A stretch of DNA of 64,000 nucleotides from Flavobacterium limnosediminis JC2902 (GTDB lineage Bacteria > Bacteroidota > Bacteroidia > Flavobacteriales > Flavobacteriaceae): positions 124,001 to 188,000 of the forward strand of contig NZ_AVGG01000007.1 of the NCBI RefSeq assembly GCF_000498535.1. The letters run 5' to 3'. Under the pieces are notes generated by a model. It was not told the origin of the DNA. It searched no databases and was given only the letters and a program-made list of their open reading frames with translations. Shown here one piece after another: positions 25,491 through 35,034 of this stretch. A program made the translations under genes and the position numbers. Within the stretch, counting starts at the first letter, position 1; every line of letters begins with the position of its first letter.

Positions 25491-28319
25491 TTGAAAGTCA
25501 TATTTAAATTTTTCCTTACCCTGTTTTTCCTTTTAAATGTAAGCTTCGTGTTTGCACAAAACAGTAATAAAATTGTCGTTGATGTAAATCCCTCCAACCA
25601 AACCCTTACCGTTAATCAGGAGATAATCTATGTTAACGCTACTAACGACACTATAAAAGAATATGTGCTGAACGACTGGAACAATGCCTATTCCGACAAA
25701 AACACTCCATTAGGAAAACGGTTTTCAGATGAATTCATAAGGAGTTTTCATTTGGCTGACGATTCGGAACGAGGTAAAACAACCATCATTTCAGTTACCG
25801 ATCAAAACGATATTGCTCTGGAATTTTCAAGACCGGAAAAACAAATCGATTTACTGAATATCCATCTGCCCGCTCCCATCCTTCCTAACCAGGAATTTAA
25901 ACTAAAAATAAAATACACCGTTAAAATACCCAATCAACGCTTTACCCGATTTGGATACGATAACAACACCGGGAGTATGTACCTGAAAAACTGGTTTTTA
26001 ACACCTGCCCGAATTGATAACGCTGTCTTTGTAAAAAACAGTAACGAAAATCTGGATGATATTGCCAACGCACTTTCCGATTATGATATCAAAATAAATG
26101 TCCCTTCCGATATTAAACTGTTCACTGATTTAGAGAGTACCAAACTATCTGAAGAAGAAAATGAGGTAACATATCAGCTGACAGGAAAAAACATAACTGA
26201 TTTCAACCTTGTACTGGAAAGCGAACCCTCGTTTACTAATTATAAAAATAAAGATCAGGAAATTGTCACCAACCTGAAAGACAAAAGACTGAACAACTTT
26301 CAGAAAGCAATTGTAATTGACAGGATCGTAACTTTTGTTTCTGAAAAATTGGGCAAATTACCTCAAGAAAAAATACTGGTTTCCCAGGTGGATTACGAAC
26401 GAAATCCTTTTTATGGACTGAACCAACTTCCCTCCTTTCTGAGTCCGTTTCCCGACGAATTTCTGTATGAATTAAAATTTCTGAAAACCTATGTAAACAG
26501 CTATCTCAAAGCCGCGTTGCATATCAATCCCAGAAAGGAAACCTGGATAATTGACGGAATTCAGAGCTATATCATGATGAAATACATTGAAGAAAATCAT
26601 CCGGACATGAAAATGATGGGCAGATTATCCGAATTCAAACTTCTGAAAGGCTTCAATCTTTTCACATCCGATTTTAACAGCCAATACAGCTATCTCCATC
26701 TTTTAATGGCGAGAAAAAACCTTGATCAACCCATCGGAGATTCTAAGAATTCATTTATCAAATTCAACGAACAGATATCCGGAAGATACAAAGCCGGGAT
26801 GAGTTTGAATTATCTGAATGACTATTTGGGAGATGATGCAGTAACTGAAACCATTGCCGATTTCGTAAAATTGAATCAGACAAAACAAACCGAAGAGACC
26901 GATTTCAAAACCCTTTTAGATCAAAAAACCGATAAAAAAACAGACTGGTTTTTCAAAACCATGGTGCATTCAAGAGATTTAATCGATTACAAGTTCGGAA
27001 AGACAAAAAAGAACAACAGTACCATTGAAGCCGTAATTAAAAACAGAACCGAAACTAATGTTCCGGTATCGGTTTACGGAATTAAAGATGATACCGTTGT
27101 TTTTAAAACATGGGTTGAAAACATCGTCAGCGACAGTATCGTTACTTTTCCAGCCAAGGATATTGACAAACTTGTGCTGAATTACGAAAATAAAATTCCG
27201 GAATACAACGCCCGAAACAACTGGAAAAGAATAAATGGTTTTCTGGGAAACAACCGTCCTGTAAAATTCACATTTATAAAAGACCTCGAAGACCCCTCTG
27301 TAAATCAAATTTTTTACGTTCCGGAATTCTCGTATAATTATTATGACGGAATTTCTCCAGGATTAAGCTTTCACAACAAAGCCTTATTGGACAAACCATT
27401 CATTTTTGATGTTACCCCAATTTATTCTACTAAAACAAATTCACTTATTGGAGGCGCTTATTTTACAGTCAATCAAAACGTTCGCGAAGACCGACTATAC
27501 AACATCCGATACAGCCTTGGAGGTTCTACCTACCACTATGCACCCGATGCCGCCTACACCAAAGTCACTCCTTCCATTTCATTCCGTTTTCGTGATTTAG
27601 ACTACAGATCAAATGAGAGAGAAAATGTTACCCTGCGCCACGTTTTTGTTGAAAGGGAACACTCTGAAATTGTAACCAGTAAAGACGAAAATTATTCAGT
27701 TTTTAATTTACGCTATTCCAAAGGCGCCTCGGAAATTACCAAAGTGTACAATTTTATGACGGATGTTCAGATCGATAAAAACTTCGGAAAACTTGCCGGC
27801 GAAGTCCAATACCGTAAACTTTTTGACAATAACAGACAAATTAATCTTCGCTTTTTTGGAGGTGCGTTTATGTATCGTGATACCAAATCGGAGTTTTTCA
27901 GCTTCGGTTTAGACTTCCCAACTGATTATTTGTACGATTACCCCTTACTTGGCCGGTCTGAAACCACCGGTATCTTCAGTCAGCAATACATTATGGCCGA
28001 AGGAGGATTCAAATCCAAACTGGACACGCGTTTGGCCAACCAGTGGATAACAACCATAAATGCCAGTTTCAATATCTGGAACTGGATTGAAGTTTATGGT
28101 GATGTGGGTTTGGTGAAAAACGAAGGAATCAACACTAAGTTTGTGTACGACAATGGTATACGATTAAACTTTGTTCCGGATTATTTCGAATTGTATTTTC
28201 CGGTCAGTTCCAATAACGGATGGGAAATTGCACAACCCAAGTATGCCGAAAAGATACGTTTTGTAATTACACTGAGTCCGAAAACACTGATATCCTTATT
28301 TACAAGAAAGTGGTTATAA
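25491..28319 (+). CDS. Exported M1-peptidase-like protein lacking the zinc site, with C-terminal barrel-like region
   Basis: 942 residues starting at a TTG, which directly precedes a good signal peptide (KVIFKFFLTLFFLLNVSFVFAQ). Residues about 25-530 resemble the gluzincin M1 aminopeptidase plan (N-terminal beta domain, then helical domain). Where HEXXH is expected the sequence reads YELKF, and the downstream WLNEGFA-type helix reads WIIDGIQSY, so all zinc ligands appear changed. Residues about 600-942 are rich in alternating beta strands (RYSLGGSTYHY, INLRFFGGAFMY, GIRLNFVPDYFELYFP), suggesting an outer-membrane barrel. Function unknown. Confidence 0.75.
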   Translation: MKVIFKFFLTLFFLLNVSFVFAQNSNKIVVDVNPSNQTLTVNQEIIYVNATNDTIKEYVLNDWNNAYSDKNTPLGKRFSDEFIRSFHLADDSERGKTTIISVTDQNDIALEFSRPEKQIDLLNIHLPAPILPNQEFKLKIKYTVKIPNQRFTRFGYDNNTGSMYLKNWFLTPARIDNAVFVKNSNENLDDIANALSDYDIKINVPSDIKLFTDLESTKLSEEENEVTYQLTGKNITDFNLVLESEPSFTNYKNKDQEIVTNLKDKRLNNFQKAIVIDRIVTFVSEKLGKLPQEKILVSQVDYERNPFYGLNQLPSFLSPFPDEFLYELKFLKTYVNSYLKAALHINPRKETWIIDGIQSYIMMKYIEENHPDMKMMGRLSEFKLLKGFNLFTSDFNSQYSYLHLLMARKNLDQPIGDSKNSFIKFNEQISGRYKAGMSLNYLNDYLGDDAVTETIADFVKLNQTKQTEETDFKTLLDQKTDKKTDWFFKTMVHSRDLIDYKFGKTKKNNSTIEAVIKNRTETNVPVSVYGIKDDTVVFKTWVENIVSDSIVTFPAKDIDKLVLNYENKIPEYNARNNWKRINGFLGNNRPVKFTFIKDLEDPSVNQIFYVPEFSYNYYDGISPGLSFHNKALLDKPFIFDVTPIYSTKTNSLIGGAYFTVNQNVREDRLYNIRYSLGGSTYHYAPDAAYTKVTPSISFRFRDLDYRSNERENVTLRHVFVEREHSEIVTSKDENYSVFNLRYSKGASEITKVYNFMTDVQIDKNFGKLAGEVQYRKLFDNNRQINLRFFGGAFMYRDTKSEFFSFGLDFPTDYLYDYPLLGRSETTGIFSQQYIMAEGGFKSKLDTRLANQWITTINASFNIWNWIEVYGDVGLVKNEGINTKFVYDNGIRLNFVPDYFELYFPVSSNNGWEIAQPKYAEKIRFVITLSPKTLISLFTRKWL

Positions 28320-28468
28320 TGCTGTAAATCAGAAAAACAGTCGTTATTTTTATTGTTATTTATTAAAAAAACATCATTAAAAACGACATTTGAATGCGAA
28401 TAATTTACAAAAAACACAGTATTCAACAATATTATTAGCAAAAGTGAAATTATTATTTTACCATTCCA

Positions 28469-28499
28469 TTGTTTTATATTGCAGAAATAATTAAATTTG
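28469..28499 (+). promoter_or_regulatory. Consensus promoter of the E1 fusion gene
   Basis: TTG at 28469-28471, 20 nt, TAAATTTG at 28492-28499. Exact match to the Bacteroidetes promoter, with a leader of only about 10 nt to the ATG at 28514. Confidence 0.75.
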
Positions 28500-28513
28500 T
28501 CACTTAACATATA

Positions 28514-30925
28514 ATGAGCTATATGAACCAAACTGCCACTAAAGAAGCATTGTCATTTGAAGATTTCAAAACAGAAGTGCTTAACGATTATAAAGTTGCA
28601 ACCATAAGCCGAGAGTGCAGCTTATTAGGAAGACGTGAGGTCTTAACCGGTAAAGCAAAATTCGGAATTTTCGGTGACGGAAAAGAAGTACCGCAATTGG
28701 CTTTGGCGAAAGCATTCCGAAATGGTGACTTCCGTTCCGGATACTATCGTGACCAAACCTTTATGATGGCTATTGGTCAAATGACAATCCAACAGTTTTT
28801 CGCAGGTTTATACGGTCATACCGATTTGGCTCATGATCCGATGAGTGCAGGACGTCAAATGGGTGGTCACTTTGCAACCCATTCGCTTGACGAAAACGGA
28901 AACTGGAAAAACTTAACGCAACAGAAAAATTCAAGTGCCGACATCTCTCCTACCGCAGGTCAAATGCCTCGTTTATTAGGATTGGCTCAGGCATCTAAAA
29001 TATACAGAAACGTTGGCGGTATCAATCAGACTAATTTCTCCGAAAAAGGAAATGAAGTAGCTTGGGGGACCATCGGAAATGCTTCTACTTCAGAAGGTTT
29101 ATTTTTCGAAACCATAAACGCAGCCGGTGTACTTCAGGTGCCGATGGTAATGAGCGTTTGGGATGACGAATACGGAATCTCGGTTCACGCCAGATACCAG
29201 ACAACAAAAGAAAATATTTCGGAAATCTTAAAAGGTTTCCAACGTGATGAAAACGCGAAAGGGTACGAAATCATGACCGTTAAAGGTTGGGATTATCCTG
29301 CTTTAGTAGAGACGTATCAGAAAGCATCACAAATTGCCCGAGAAGAGCATGTACCGGTTTTAATTCACGTATATGAATTAACACAACCACAAGGCCACTC
29401 CACTTCGGGCTCTCACGAACGCTACAAAAATGCAGATCGTTTGGCTTGGGAAGCTGAATACGACTGTCTGGCACAGATGCGCAATTGGTTAATCAGCAAC
29501 AATTTGGCTACAGCCGAAGAATTGGAAGCCATTGACACACAAGCTAAAAAAGACGTTTTAGAAGGCAAAAAAGCAGCTTGGGCAGCGTTTGTTGAACCAA
29601 CCAAAGCGGAACAACAGGAATTAGTGGCTTTACTGAATTCCATTGCTGCGGCAAGCGAAAACAAAGTCTTCATCGAAAAATACACTAACGATCTGGCTTC
29701 AATAAAAGAGCCAATCCGAAAAGATATCATTACAACAGCCCGTAAAGTTTTACGTTTAATCGTAAAAGAAAACGGAAGAGCGCAACTTTCAGCGTGGATT
29801 ACTGCATACACTGAAAAAATCCAACCGAAATTCAGTTCACACTTATTTTCACAATCGGATAAAAACGTATTTTCAACTAAAGAGGTTTTACCAACATACG
29901 ACGAAACTTCAGAAGAAGTGGATGCACGTTTGGTATTGCGTAATAACTTTGATGTTATTTTCGATAAACATCCTGAAACCTTAATTTTCGGAGAAGATTC
30001 CGGAAACATTGGTGACGTAAATCAAGGTTTGGAAGGCATGCAGGAAAAATACGGAGAGTTCCGTGTGGCCGATGCCGGTATCCGTGAAGCGACCATTTTG
30101 GGTCAGGGAATCGGTATGGCGATGCGAGGTTTACGTCCTATTGCTGAAATTCAGTATTTGGATTACCTTTTGTATGCGATCCAGATTATGAGTGACGATT
30201 TAGCTACGTTACAATACAGAACATCAGGTCGCCAAAAAGCACCGCTAATCATAAGAACACGTGGTCACCGTTTGGAAGGAATCTGGCATTCGGGTTCGCC
30301 AATGGGAATGATTATCAACGCGGTTCGCGGTATTCACGTTTTGGTTCCTAGAAACATGACCAAAGCGGCAGGTTTTTACAATACGTTATTGGAAACTGAC
30401 GAACCGGCTCTATTGGTGGAATGTCTGAACGGTTACCGTTTAAAAGAAAAAATGCCAACAAACTTAGGCGAATTCAAAACACCTATCGGAGTTGTGGAAA
30501 CGATTAAGCAAGGAAATGATATTACGTTAGTTTCTTACGGTTCAACGCTTCGTTTGGTAGAACAAGCTGCAAAAGAATTACTAGAGGTTGGTATCGATGC
30601 GGAAATCATTGATATCCAATCATTACTTCCGTTTGATATCAATCATGATATTGTAAAATCAGTTGCCAAAACCAATCGTTTATTAGTAATTGATGAAGAT
30701 GTGCCGGGTGGGGCTTCGGCTTTCATTTTACAACAGATCATCGACGAACAAAAAGGATACAAGCATTTGGACAGCAATCCGGAAACGTTAGCTTCTAAAG
30801 CACACCGTCCGGCTTACGGAACAGACGGTGATTACTTCTCCAAACCTTCCGTGGAAGATATTTTCGAGAAAGTTTACGCGATGATGCATGAAGTGAATCC
30901 GGTGAAATATCCGAGTTTGTACTAA
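28514..30925 (+). CDS. 2-oxoacid dehydrogenase E1, fused alpha and beta subunits
   Basis: 803 residues. About 1-400 is the TPP-binding alpha part (GRREVLTGKAKFGIFGDGKE, RQMGGHFATH). About 470-803 is the beta transketolase part (VFGEDSG-like LIFGEDSG, then EIQYLDYLLYAIQ, SYGSTLRLVEQA and EDVPGGASAFILQQI). This split fusion is normal for Bacteroidetes branched-chain oxoacid dehydrogenases, which feed branched acyl-CoA into fatty acid synthesis. The GDG...NN metal motif of E1 alpha appears here as GNASTSEG...DDEYGIS. Substrate preference is inferred from the family. A strong promoter precedes it and a terminator follows. Confidence 0.9.
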   Translation: MSYMNQTATKEALSFEDFKTEVLNDYKVATISRECSLLGRREVLTGKAKFGIFGDGKEVPQLALAKAFRNGDFRSGYYRDQTFMMAIGQMTIQQFFAGLYGHTDLAHDPMSAGRQMGGHFATHSLDENGNWKNLTQQKNSSADISPTAGQMPRLLGLAQASKIYRNVGGINQTNFSEKGNEVAWGTIGNASTSEGLFFETINAAGVLQVPMVMSVWDDEYGISVHARYQTTKENISEILKGFQRDENAKGYEIMTVKGWDYPALVETYQKASQIAREEHVPVLIHVYELTQPQGHSTSGSHERYKNADRLAWEAEYDCLAQMRNWLISNNLATAEELEAIDTQAKKDVLEGKKAAWAAFVEPTKAEQQELVALLNSIAAASENKVFIEKYTNDLASIKEPIRKDIITTARKVLRLIVKENGRAQLSAWITAYTEKIQPKFSSHLFSQSDKNVFSTKEVLPTYDETSEEVDARLVLRNNFDVIFDKHPETLIFGEDSGNIGDVNQGLEGMQEKYGEFRVADAGIREATILGQGIGMAMRGLRPIAEIQYLDYLLYAIQIMSDDLATLQYRTSGRQKAPLIIRTRGHRLEGIWHSGSPMGMIINAVRGIHVLVPRNMTKAAGFYNTLLETDEPALLVECLNGYRLKEKMPTNLGEFKTPIGVVETIKQGNDITLVSYGSTLRLVEQAAKELLEVGIDAEIIDIQSLLPFDINHDIVKSVAKTNRLLVIDEDVPGGASAFILQQIIDEQKGYKHLDSNPETLASKAHRPAYGTDGDYFSKPSVEDIFEKVYAMMHEVNPVKYPSLY

Positions 30926-30944
30926 TTCAGATACTATTACATAC

Positions 30945-30986
30945 AAAAACCACTGATTTACACACATAAATCAGTGGTTTTTTTTT
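30945..30986 (+). terminator. Terminator of the E1 gene
   Basis: AAAAACCACTGATTTA pairs with TAAATCAGTGGTTTTT, followed by more T. Confidence 0.9.
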
Positions 30987-31064
30987 ATTATTATGCCAAA
31001 TATAAAAAAGGTTCCGTTGGATAATTATCGGAATTCTCTAAAAGAAACCGACTAAACCGCTGGC

Positions 31065-31472
31065 TTACTTTTTTAAATACTCTTTTGCTGTCAGAACCGG
31101 AAGAATCGAACTTTTGAAATCTTTTTTATTTCGTGTTATAATTAAATCCAACTCATTTTCCAATGCTGTATGATATTGAATAGCATCCTCAAAATCTTTA
31201 AAATCTGAAACCAACGCTAATTCTAGAATTTTGTCATCCATAGGTAAAACTTCAACCAAAACTTTAAATTTGATTAAAATCTTTCTTGCTTCATCTAACT
31301 TATGGTTTCTCGTTAATAAATAATGAGTATTGGCAAGCGTTAAAGATGAAATGTAAAGTTTAATTTTATTGTGATCCGACAAAGTAAATAACTCTTGTGC
31401 TTCTTTGTAAAATTCTTCCCGTTTGGAAAGTAAGTCTAAAACGATATTTGTATCGACTAATATTTTGTCCAT
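31065..31472 (-). CDS. PIN domain toxin, VapC-like
   Basis: 135 residues, a single PIN domain. The acidic residues expected in the nuclease site are visible: Asp8 in VDTNIVLDLL, Glu/Asp in the middle (DFEDAIQYHTA) and Asp in DLIITRNKKDF. VapC toxins cleave RNA, often initiator tRNA. Its ATG overlaps the antitoxin stop codon by one base (TAATG), the normal toxin-antitoxin arrangement. Confidence 0.9.
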   Translation of the reverse strand: MDKILVDTNIVLDLLSKREEFYKEAQELFTLSDHNKIKLYISSLTLANTHYLLTRNHKLDEARKILIKFKVLVEVLPMDDKILELALVSDFKDFEDAIQYHTALENELDLIITRNKKDFKSSILPVLTAKEYLKK

Positions 31473-31714
31473 TAAGAATATTTTTTTGATAAGTATTCAG
31501 AATATTCTTTTTTATAATCTTTACTTTCAAGAGAAATAACGCCGGTAAGACTTTCCACAAGTGGACTCACTTTAGTTTGCTCCGTATTTTTTTTAGTTAA
31601 AGACAAAAGATAATTTTCAATAAGTTTTGAAAGACTTACACTATTGCTTTTAGCATAGGATTTTGCTTCTTCAATTACATTTTGATCGATATTCAATGTT
31701 AGTTTCGTATTCAT
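31472..31714 (-). CDS. Antitoxin of the VapBC-like pair (DUF6364-like)
   Basis: 80 residues. A short N-terminal ribbon (KLTLNIDQNVIEEAKSYAK) and helices (SVSLSKLIENYLLSL) match a ribbon-helix-helix DNA-binding fold. The family name DUF6364 is from memory. The C-terminal segment (KDYKKEYSEYLSKKYS) is the likely toxin-binding tail. Upstream TTACGT (31725-31730) and ACGTAA (31750-31755) form an inverted repeat that could be its operator. The pair is separated from its neighbours and may be mobile. Confidence 0.88.
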   Translation of the reverse strand: MNTKLTLNIDQNVIEEAKSYAKSNSVSLSKLIENYLLSLTKKNTEQTKVSPLVESLTGVISLESKDYKKEYSEYLSKKYS

Positions 31715-31864
31715 AACAATTAATTTACGTGTAAAAATAAAAAATATATACGTAACAAAAAACTAATTAACGAAATATTCTTAATTGAATCGCATCTAAA
31801 AGACTATCAATCAACACAAAATCTATCAGGAAGACTACAGTCTTTTTTGCTCAAAACTGCTTAA

Positions 31865-32251
31865 TCAAACCGCCTTTATTTCTTTTTTGAGCCAATACTT
31901 TTCGACAGCAATCACGATAGCAATCCCTGCAATATAGGTCAGCAAATCGATCCAGGAGAATGAAGTTCCGATAACTGTTCGGGCTAATTTAGATTTTTCA
32001 AGACTTAGCTTTTCCACAATATTTAAGAATTGAAGAAACTCTATAGTGAAAGCGAAAACCAATACAGATACCGCGGCAGTTAAAACCGGCAAATTGAGAA
32101 ACGATTTTAAAAAACAATAGATCAGAATAACAACCAAAACATCACCTAGATAGGGTCTTACAAAACTGTCATGGACAAAAAGCGCGATTAAAACTTCAAT
32201 GAAAAAAATCAAAATGGTCAGGCCGAAGTAGTTTTTATTGAATGTCAGCAT
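31865..32251 (-). CDS. DUF2809 family membrane protein
   Basis: 128 residues with about four membrane helices. The conserved FVRPYLGDVLVVILIY and SFSWIDLLTYIAG segments are the family marks. Function is unknown. The upstream region is filled by the 21-nt tandem repeats described separately. Confidence 0.85.
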   Translation of the reverse strand: MLTFNKNYFGLTILIFFIEVLIALFVHDSFVRPYLGDVLVVILIYCFLKSFLNLPVLTAAVSVLVFAFTIEFLQFLNIVEKLSLEKSKLARTVIGTSFSWIDLLTYIAGIAIVIAVEKYWLKKEIKAV

Positions 32252-32280
32252 AGTCTGTATTTGGATTATATAGCGTCAAG

Positions 32281-32515
32281 AAGCAAGAACCAAGAGGATG
32301 GAGCGTAAATCTAGGATCTGCAAGACTATTTGAATCACCCGAAAGGCTATTCGAAGCACCCGGAAGATCATTTCAAGCACTCGGAAGCTCATTTCAAGCA
32401 CTCGGAAGCTCATTTCAAGCACTCGGAAGGCAATTCGAAGCACTCGGAAGCTCGTTTCAAGGACCCGGAAGCTTGTTTCAAGCACTCGGAAGACCGTTTC
32501 AGGGCATGAATCTAC
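32281..32515. repeat. 21-nt degenerate tandem repeat array
   Basis: About eight to nine units of CAAGCACTCGGAAGCTCATTT (for example 32393-32413), flanked on the left by AAGAAGCAAGAACCAAGAGG-type sequence. The units are contiguous with no spacers. The minus-strand reading is an open frame of SFRVLEM heptads, a product of the 21-nt period. The rest of the 345-nt gap (32252-32280, 32516-32596) shows nothing recognisable. Confidence 0.88.
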
Positions 32516-32596
32516 CTTCCGTCTTTATTATCTTTACTTCTAATCACTAAAATTTTGTCTTCCTAAGCAAACACTTCAAGACGCCGAAATATTTTA

Positions 32597-34867
32597 CTAC
32601 TTCTTAATTATCAGTAAAGAAGGCGTTTTATTCAACCAGGAACTTTGAGAATCCAACAATTTTTTCCAGCTTTCAACGCTTATAATCATTAAGTCCTGTT
32701 CGTCCAACAATGCCTTTTCGATCTTTCTTTCTGTGGCAAGTTTGATGTTTTTAGGATGTTTTTGCTCGATTTTATGGATACAATTGGCGAGTTCGGCGTT
32801 ATCTTTAAAATTTCCGGCCTTATCCAAAATCGTTACATTAGAATTTACATTATGAATCAGTTGTTTGGCGTAATCCATCAGAAACAAATCCGATTCTTCC
32901 AGAAGCAACACGAAAACACGTTTGGCATCGGTAAAATTCTTATCCACCAATATTCCGACAGGCACGTCCGTTTTTGATAAAATGTGGCCCGTACGTTCGT
33001 CAAAAGGTGAATTTTCGAATAATTTTTCTTTACCGGTGAATTTGTTAAGCAAGCTTTCCGGATTGATGATTCTGGTAGTAAATCCAAGGACTTTCCCCAA
33101 AAGGGTTCCGTCAAAAATGGACTGACTTAACCCCATCAGGACCAAATCAAAATCACCGTGATTAGATACCTCAATAAGATCGCCTTCGGTGTCTATCGAA
33201 CTTTTAAATAAGGTAGCTACCTTTTGGTGTAACTCTTCTGAAGTCTGCAAAACCGGTTTGAAACTTTCCTCTTCATATCCATCAATGTCATACGGGTTCA
33301 ACTCATTAATCGGCAGAATATGTAAAGCGGTAACTACAGAGTTATTGTGTGTTTTCTTAACAAAATTATTAGCCAATCGCAGCAAAGACCTACCCTCTTC
33401 TGCATTTTGAAATGAAAATAATATCTTGAATTTGGTATTCTGAATAATTTCTTTCGGAACAATTTCGGTTTTAGATTTGAATACATATTCGATTAAATCC
33501 AAGGCCGGACCCGTCATAAAAGTGGTTGCCAAAGCCATAATCACCATCATCGCAAAGATTTCCGGTTTTAAAACGCCCAAATCATATCCGATATTTAAAA
33601 CCACAAGTTCCATCAGACCGCGGGTATTCATCAAGGCTCCAATCGTTAAACTGTCTTTCCAGCTCTGACCCACAAACCTTGCCGTAAGAGCACTTCCCAC
33701 AAATTTTCCGACAACGGCTACTAAAACAATGTATCCGCAAACCTCCCATAAATAGGCGTCATCCAACAAGCCGATTTGCGTACGAAGTCCAGTAAACACA
33801 AAGAACAGCGGCAAAAGCATCACCTGCGAAACGTCTTCGACTTTTTCGATAAAGACATTACGGAAACGCATACTTTCCGGCATGATTACACCCGCCATAA
33901 ACGCTCCAAACAACGCGTGAATACCAATAATCTCCGTAGCATAAGAAGAAATCAGTAACGTAAGGAAAAATATCGCCACTACCGGTTTTGTAATCGTTTC
34001 GGTATTATCATACAATTCGCCAATTCGTTTTAAGAACGGTTTTACCACTTTAAGCATCAGTAAAACATATATTATAGCAAGCGCCATAATGTAAAGCGAA
34101 CTTAAAAATGATCCTGCTTTAACAATTGCAATAACAGCAGCCAAAATACACCAAGCGGTGATATCATCGGCGGCGGCACAGGTAATCACCATGGCGCCAA
34201 GTCGGGTTTTGTGCAAACCCCTCTCCTGCACTATTCGGGCCAAAACCGGGAAGGCCGTAATACTCATGGCAATCCCCGTAAAGAGGGCGAAAGAAATGAA
34301 TTCGACCCCGTCCGGAGCAAATTGCTGGAATATAAAATAAGCAAGGACAAGCCCCAAAGTAAACGGAATCACAATACTGGCGTGGCTGATAACCACAGCT
34401 TCTTTTGCTTTATTCTGAAGTACCTTTAAATCTAGCTCCATTCCTACCACAAACATAAAAAGGATCAAACCGATCTGGCTTAAAAACTGCAAGTTTCCAA
34501 GTGATGCCACCGGAAATAAAGCATTAGAAAATTCAGGAAAATAGTTCCCCAACAAGGAAGGCCCCAACGCAATTCCGGCAAGAATTTCCCCGATTACGGA
34601 TGGTTGGCCGATTTTCTTAAAAATAGCTCCAAATAATCTTGCCACGAAAACTATCGTAACAATTTGAGCTAATAAAATGGCCAAGGGATGCGTAAGATTG
34701 TGCGTAAGCGAAATTATGAACTCTTCCCACTGGCTTTTTCCGTTATTGGGAACGATAACTTTTCGACCGGCTTCCAGAACTTTTCCGTTTTGGATGGTCC
34801 AATACATAATTGCGGTTGTGACACCAACAATTCCGATATAAAAAAAGCTGTTTTTAAATTTTTTCAT
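32597..34867 (-). CDS. CPA2 family cation:proton antiporter with C-terminal stress-like domain
   Basis: 756 residues. About 60-470 is a 12-13 helix antiporter domain with the paired acidic motif in [15 protein letters not shown] that carries the ion, and [15 protein letters not shown] as the family opening. The C-terminal 280 residues are cytoplasmic and resemble universal stress protein domains, including a USP-like [13 protein letters not shown] loop. It probably exchanges Na+ or K+ for H+ at the inner membrane; the ion is not readable. It is divergent from hemN. Confidence 0.88.
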   Translation of the reverse strand: MKKFKNSFFYIGIVGVTTAIMYWTIQNGKVLEAGRKVIVPNNGKSQWEEFIISLTHNLTHPLAILLAQIVTIVFVARLFGAIFKKIGQPSVIGEILAGIALGPSLLGNYFPEFSNALFPVASLGNLQFLSQIGLILFMFVVGMELDLKVLQNKAKEAVVISHASIVIPFTLGLVLAYFIFQQFAPDGVEFISFALFTGIAMSITAFPVLARIVQERGLHKTRLGAMVITCAAADDITAWCILAAVIAIVKAGSFLSSLYIMALAIIYVLLMLKVVKPFLKRIGELYDNTETITKPVVAIFFLTLLISSYATEIIGIHALFGAFMAGVIMPESMRFRNVFIEKVEDVSQVMLLPLFFVFTGLRTQIGLLDDAYLWEVCGYIVLVAVVGKFVGSALTARFVGQSWKDSLTIGALMNTRGLMELVVLNIGYDLGVLKPEIFAMMVIMALATTFMTGPALDLIEYVFKSKTEIVPKEIIQNTKFKILFSFQNAEEGRSLLRLANNFVKKTHNNSVVTALHILPINELNPYDIDGYEEESFKPVLQTSEELHQKVATLFKSSIDTEGDLIEVSNHGDFDLVLMGLSQSIFDGTLLGKVLGFTTRIINPESLLNKFTGKEKLFENSPFDERTGHILSKTDVPVGILVDKNFTDAKRVFVLLLEESDLFLMDYAKQLIHNVNSNVTILDKAGNFKDNAELANCIHKIEQKHPKNIKLATERKIEKALLDEQDLMIISVESWKKLLDSQSSWLNKTPSLLIIKK

Positions 34868-34969
34868 ACTAAAACCAAGCGTTTTTTTGCCTTTCGCTTA
34901 CGGACACCAATATTAGGAATAAAAAATGAAAAAAATAAGGCCAAACAATTTTTCTTATACCCTAAAAAT

Positions 34970-34983
34970 ATGACAATTATCAT
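34970..34983. promoter_or_regulatory. FNR-like operator of hemN
   Basis: Palindrome ATGACAATTATCAT. Its centre is 36.5 bp from the last base of the hemN -7 box (35013), that is near -42 relative to a start at about 35019, the classic position for class II activation by FNR/CRP proteins. No TTG -33 element is present, as expected if an activator is needed. Same sequence type as 45996 and 48489. Confidence 0.8.
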
Positions 34984-35005
34984 TTATTCATAGCCCGTTC
35001 CTGAT

Positions 35006-35013
35006 TAATTTTG
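35006..35013 (+). promoter_or_regulatory. -7 box of hemN
   Basis: TAATTTTG matches TAnnTTTG, 21 nt upstream of the ATG at 35035. Confidence 0.75.
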
Positions 35014-35034
35014 GTTTAGTAAAATAATTTAGGT

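Noticed and set aside
31065..31714. Toxin-antitoxin pair as part of a larger genomic island
   Set aside because: No integrase, tRNA junction or direct repeats flank it; only the pair itself looks accessory.
32276..32485. Open frame of SFRVLEM heptads as a real gene
   Set aside because: It follows exactly from a 21-nt tandem DNA repeat, has no ribosome binding site that I can see and no family resemblance.
32281..32515. CRISPR array
   Set aside because: Units are contiguous with no unique spacers and no cas genes are near. The same applies to 59870-59970.
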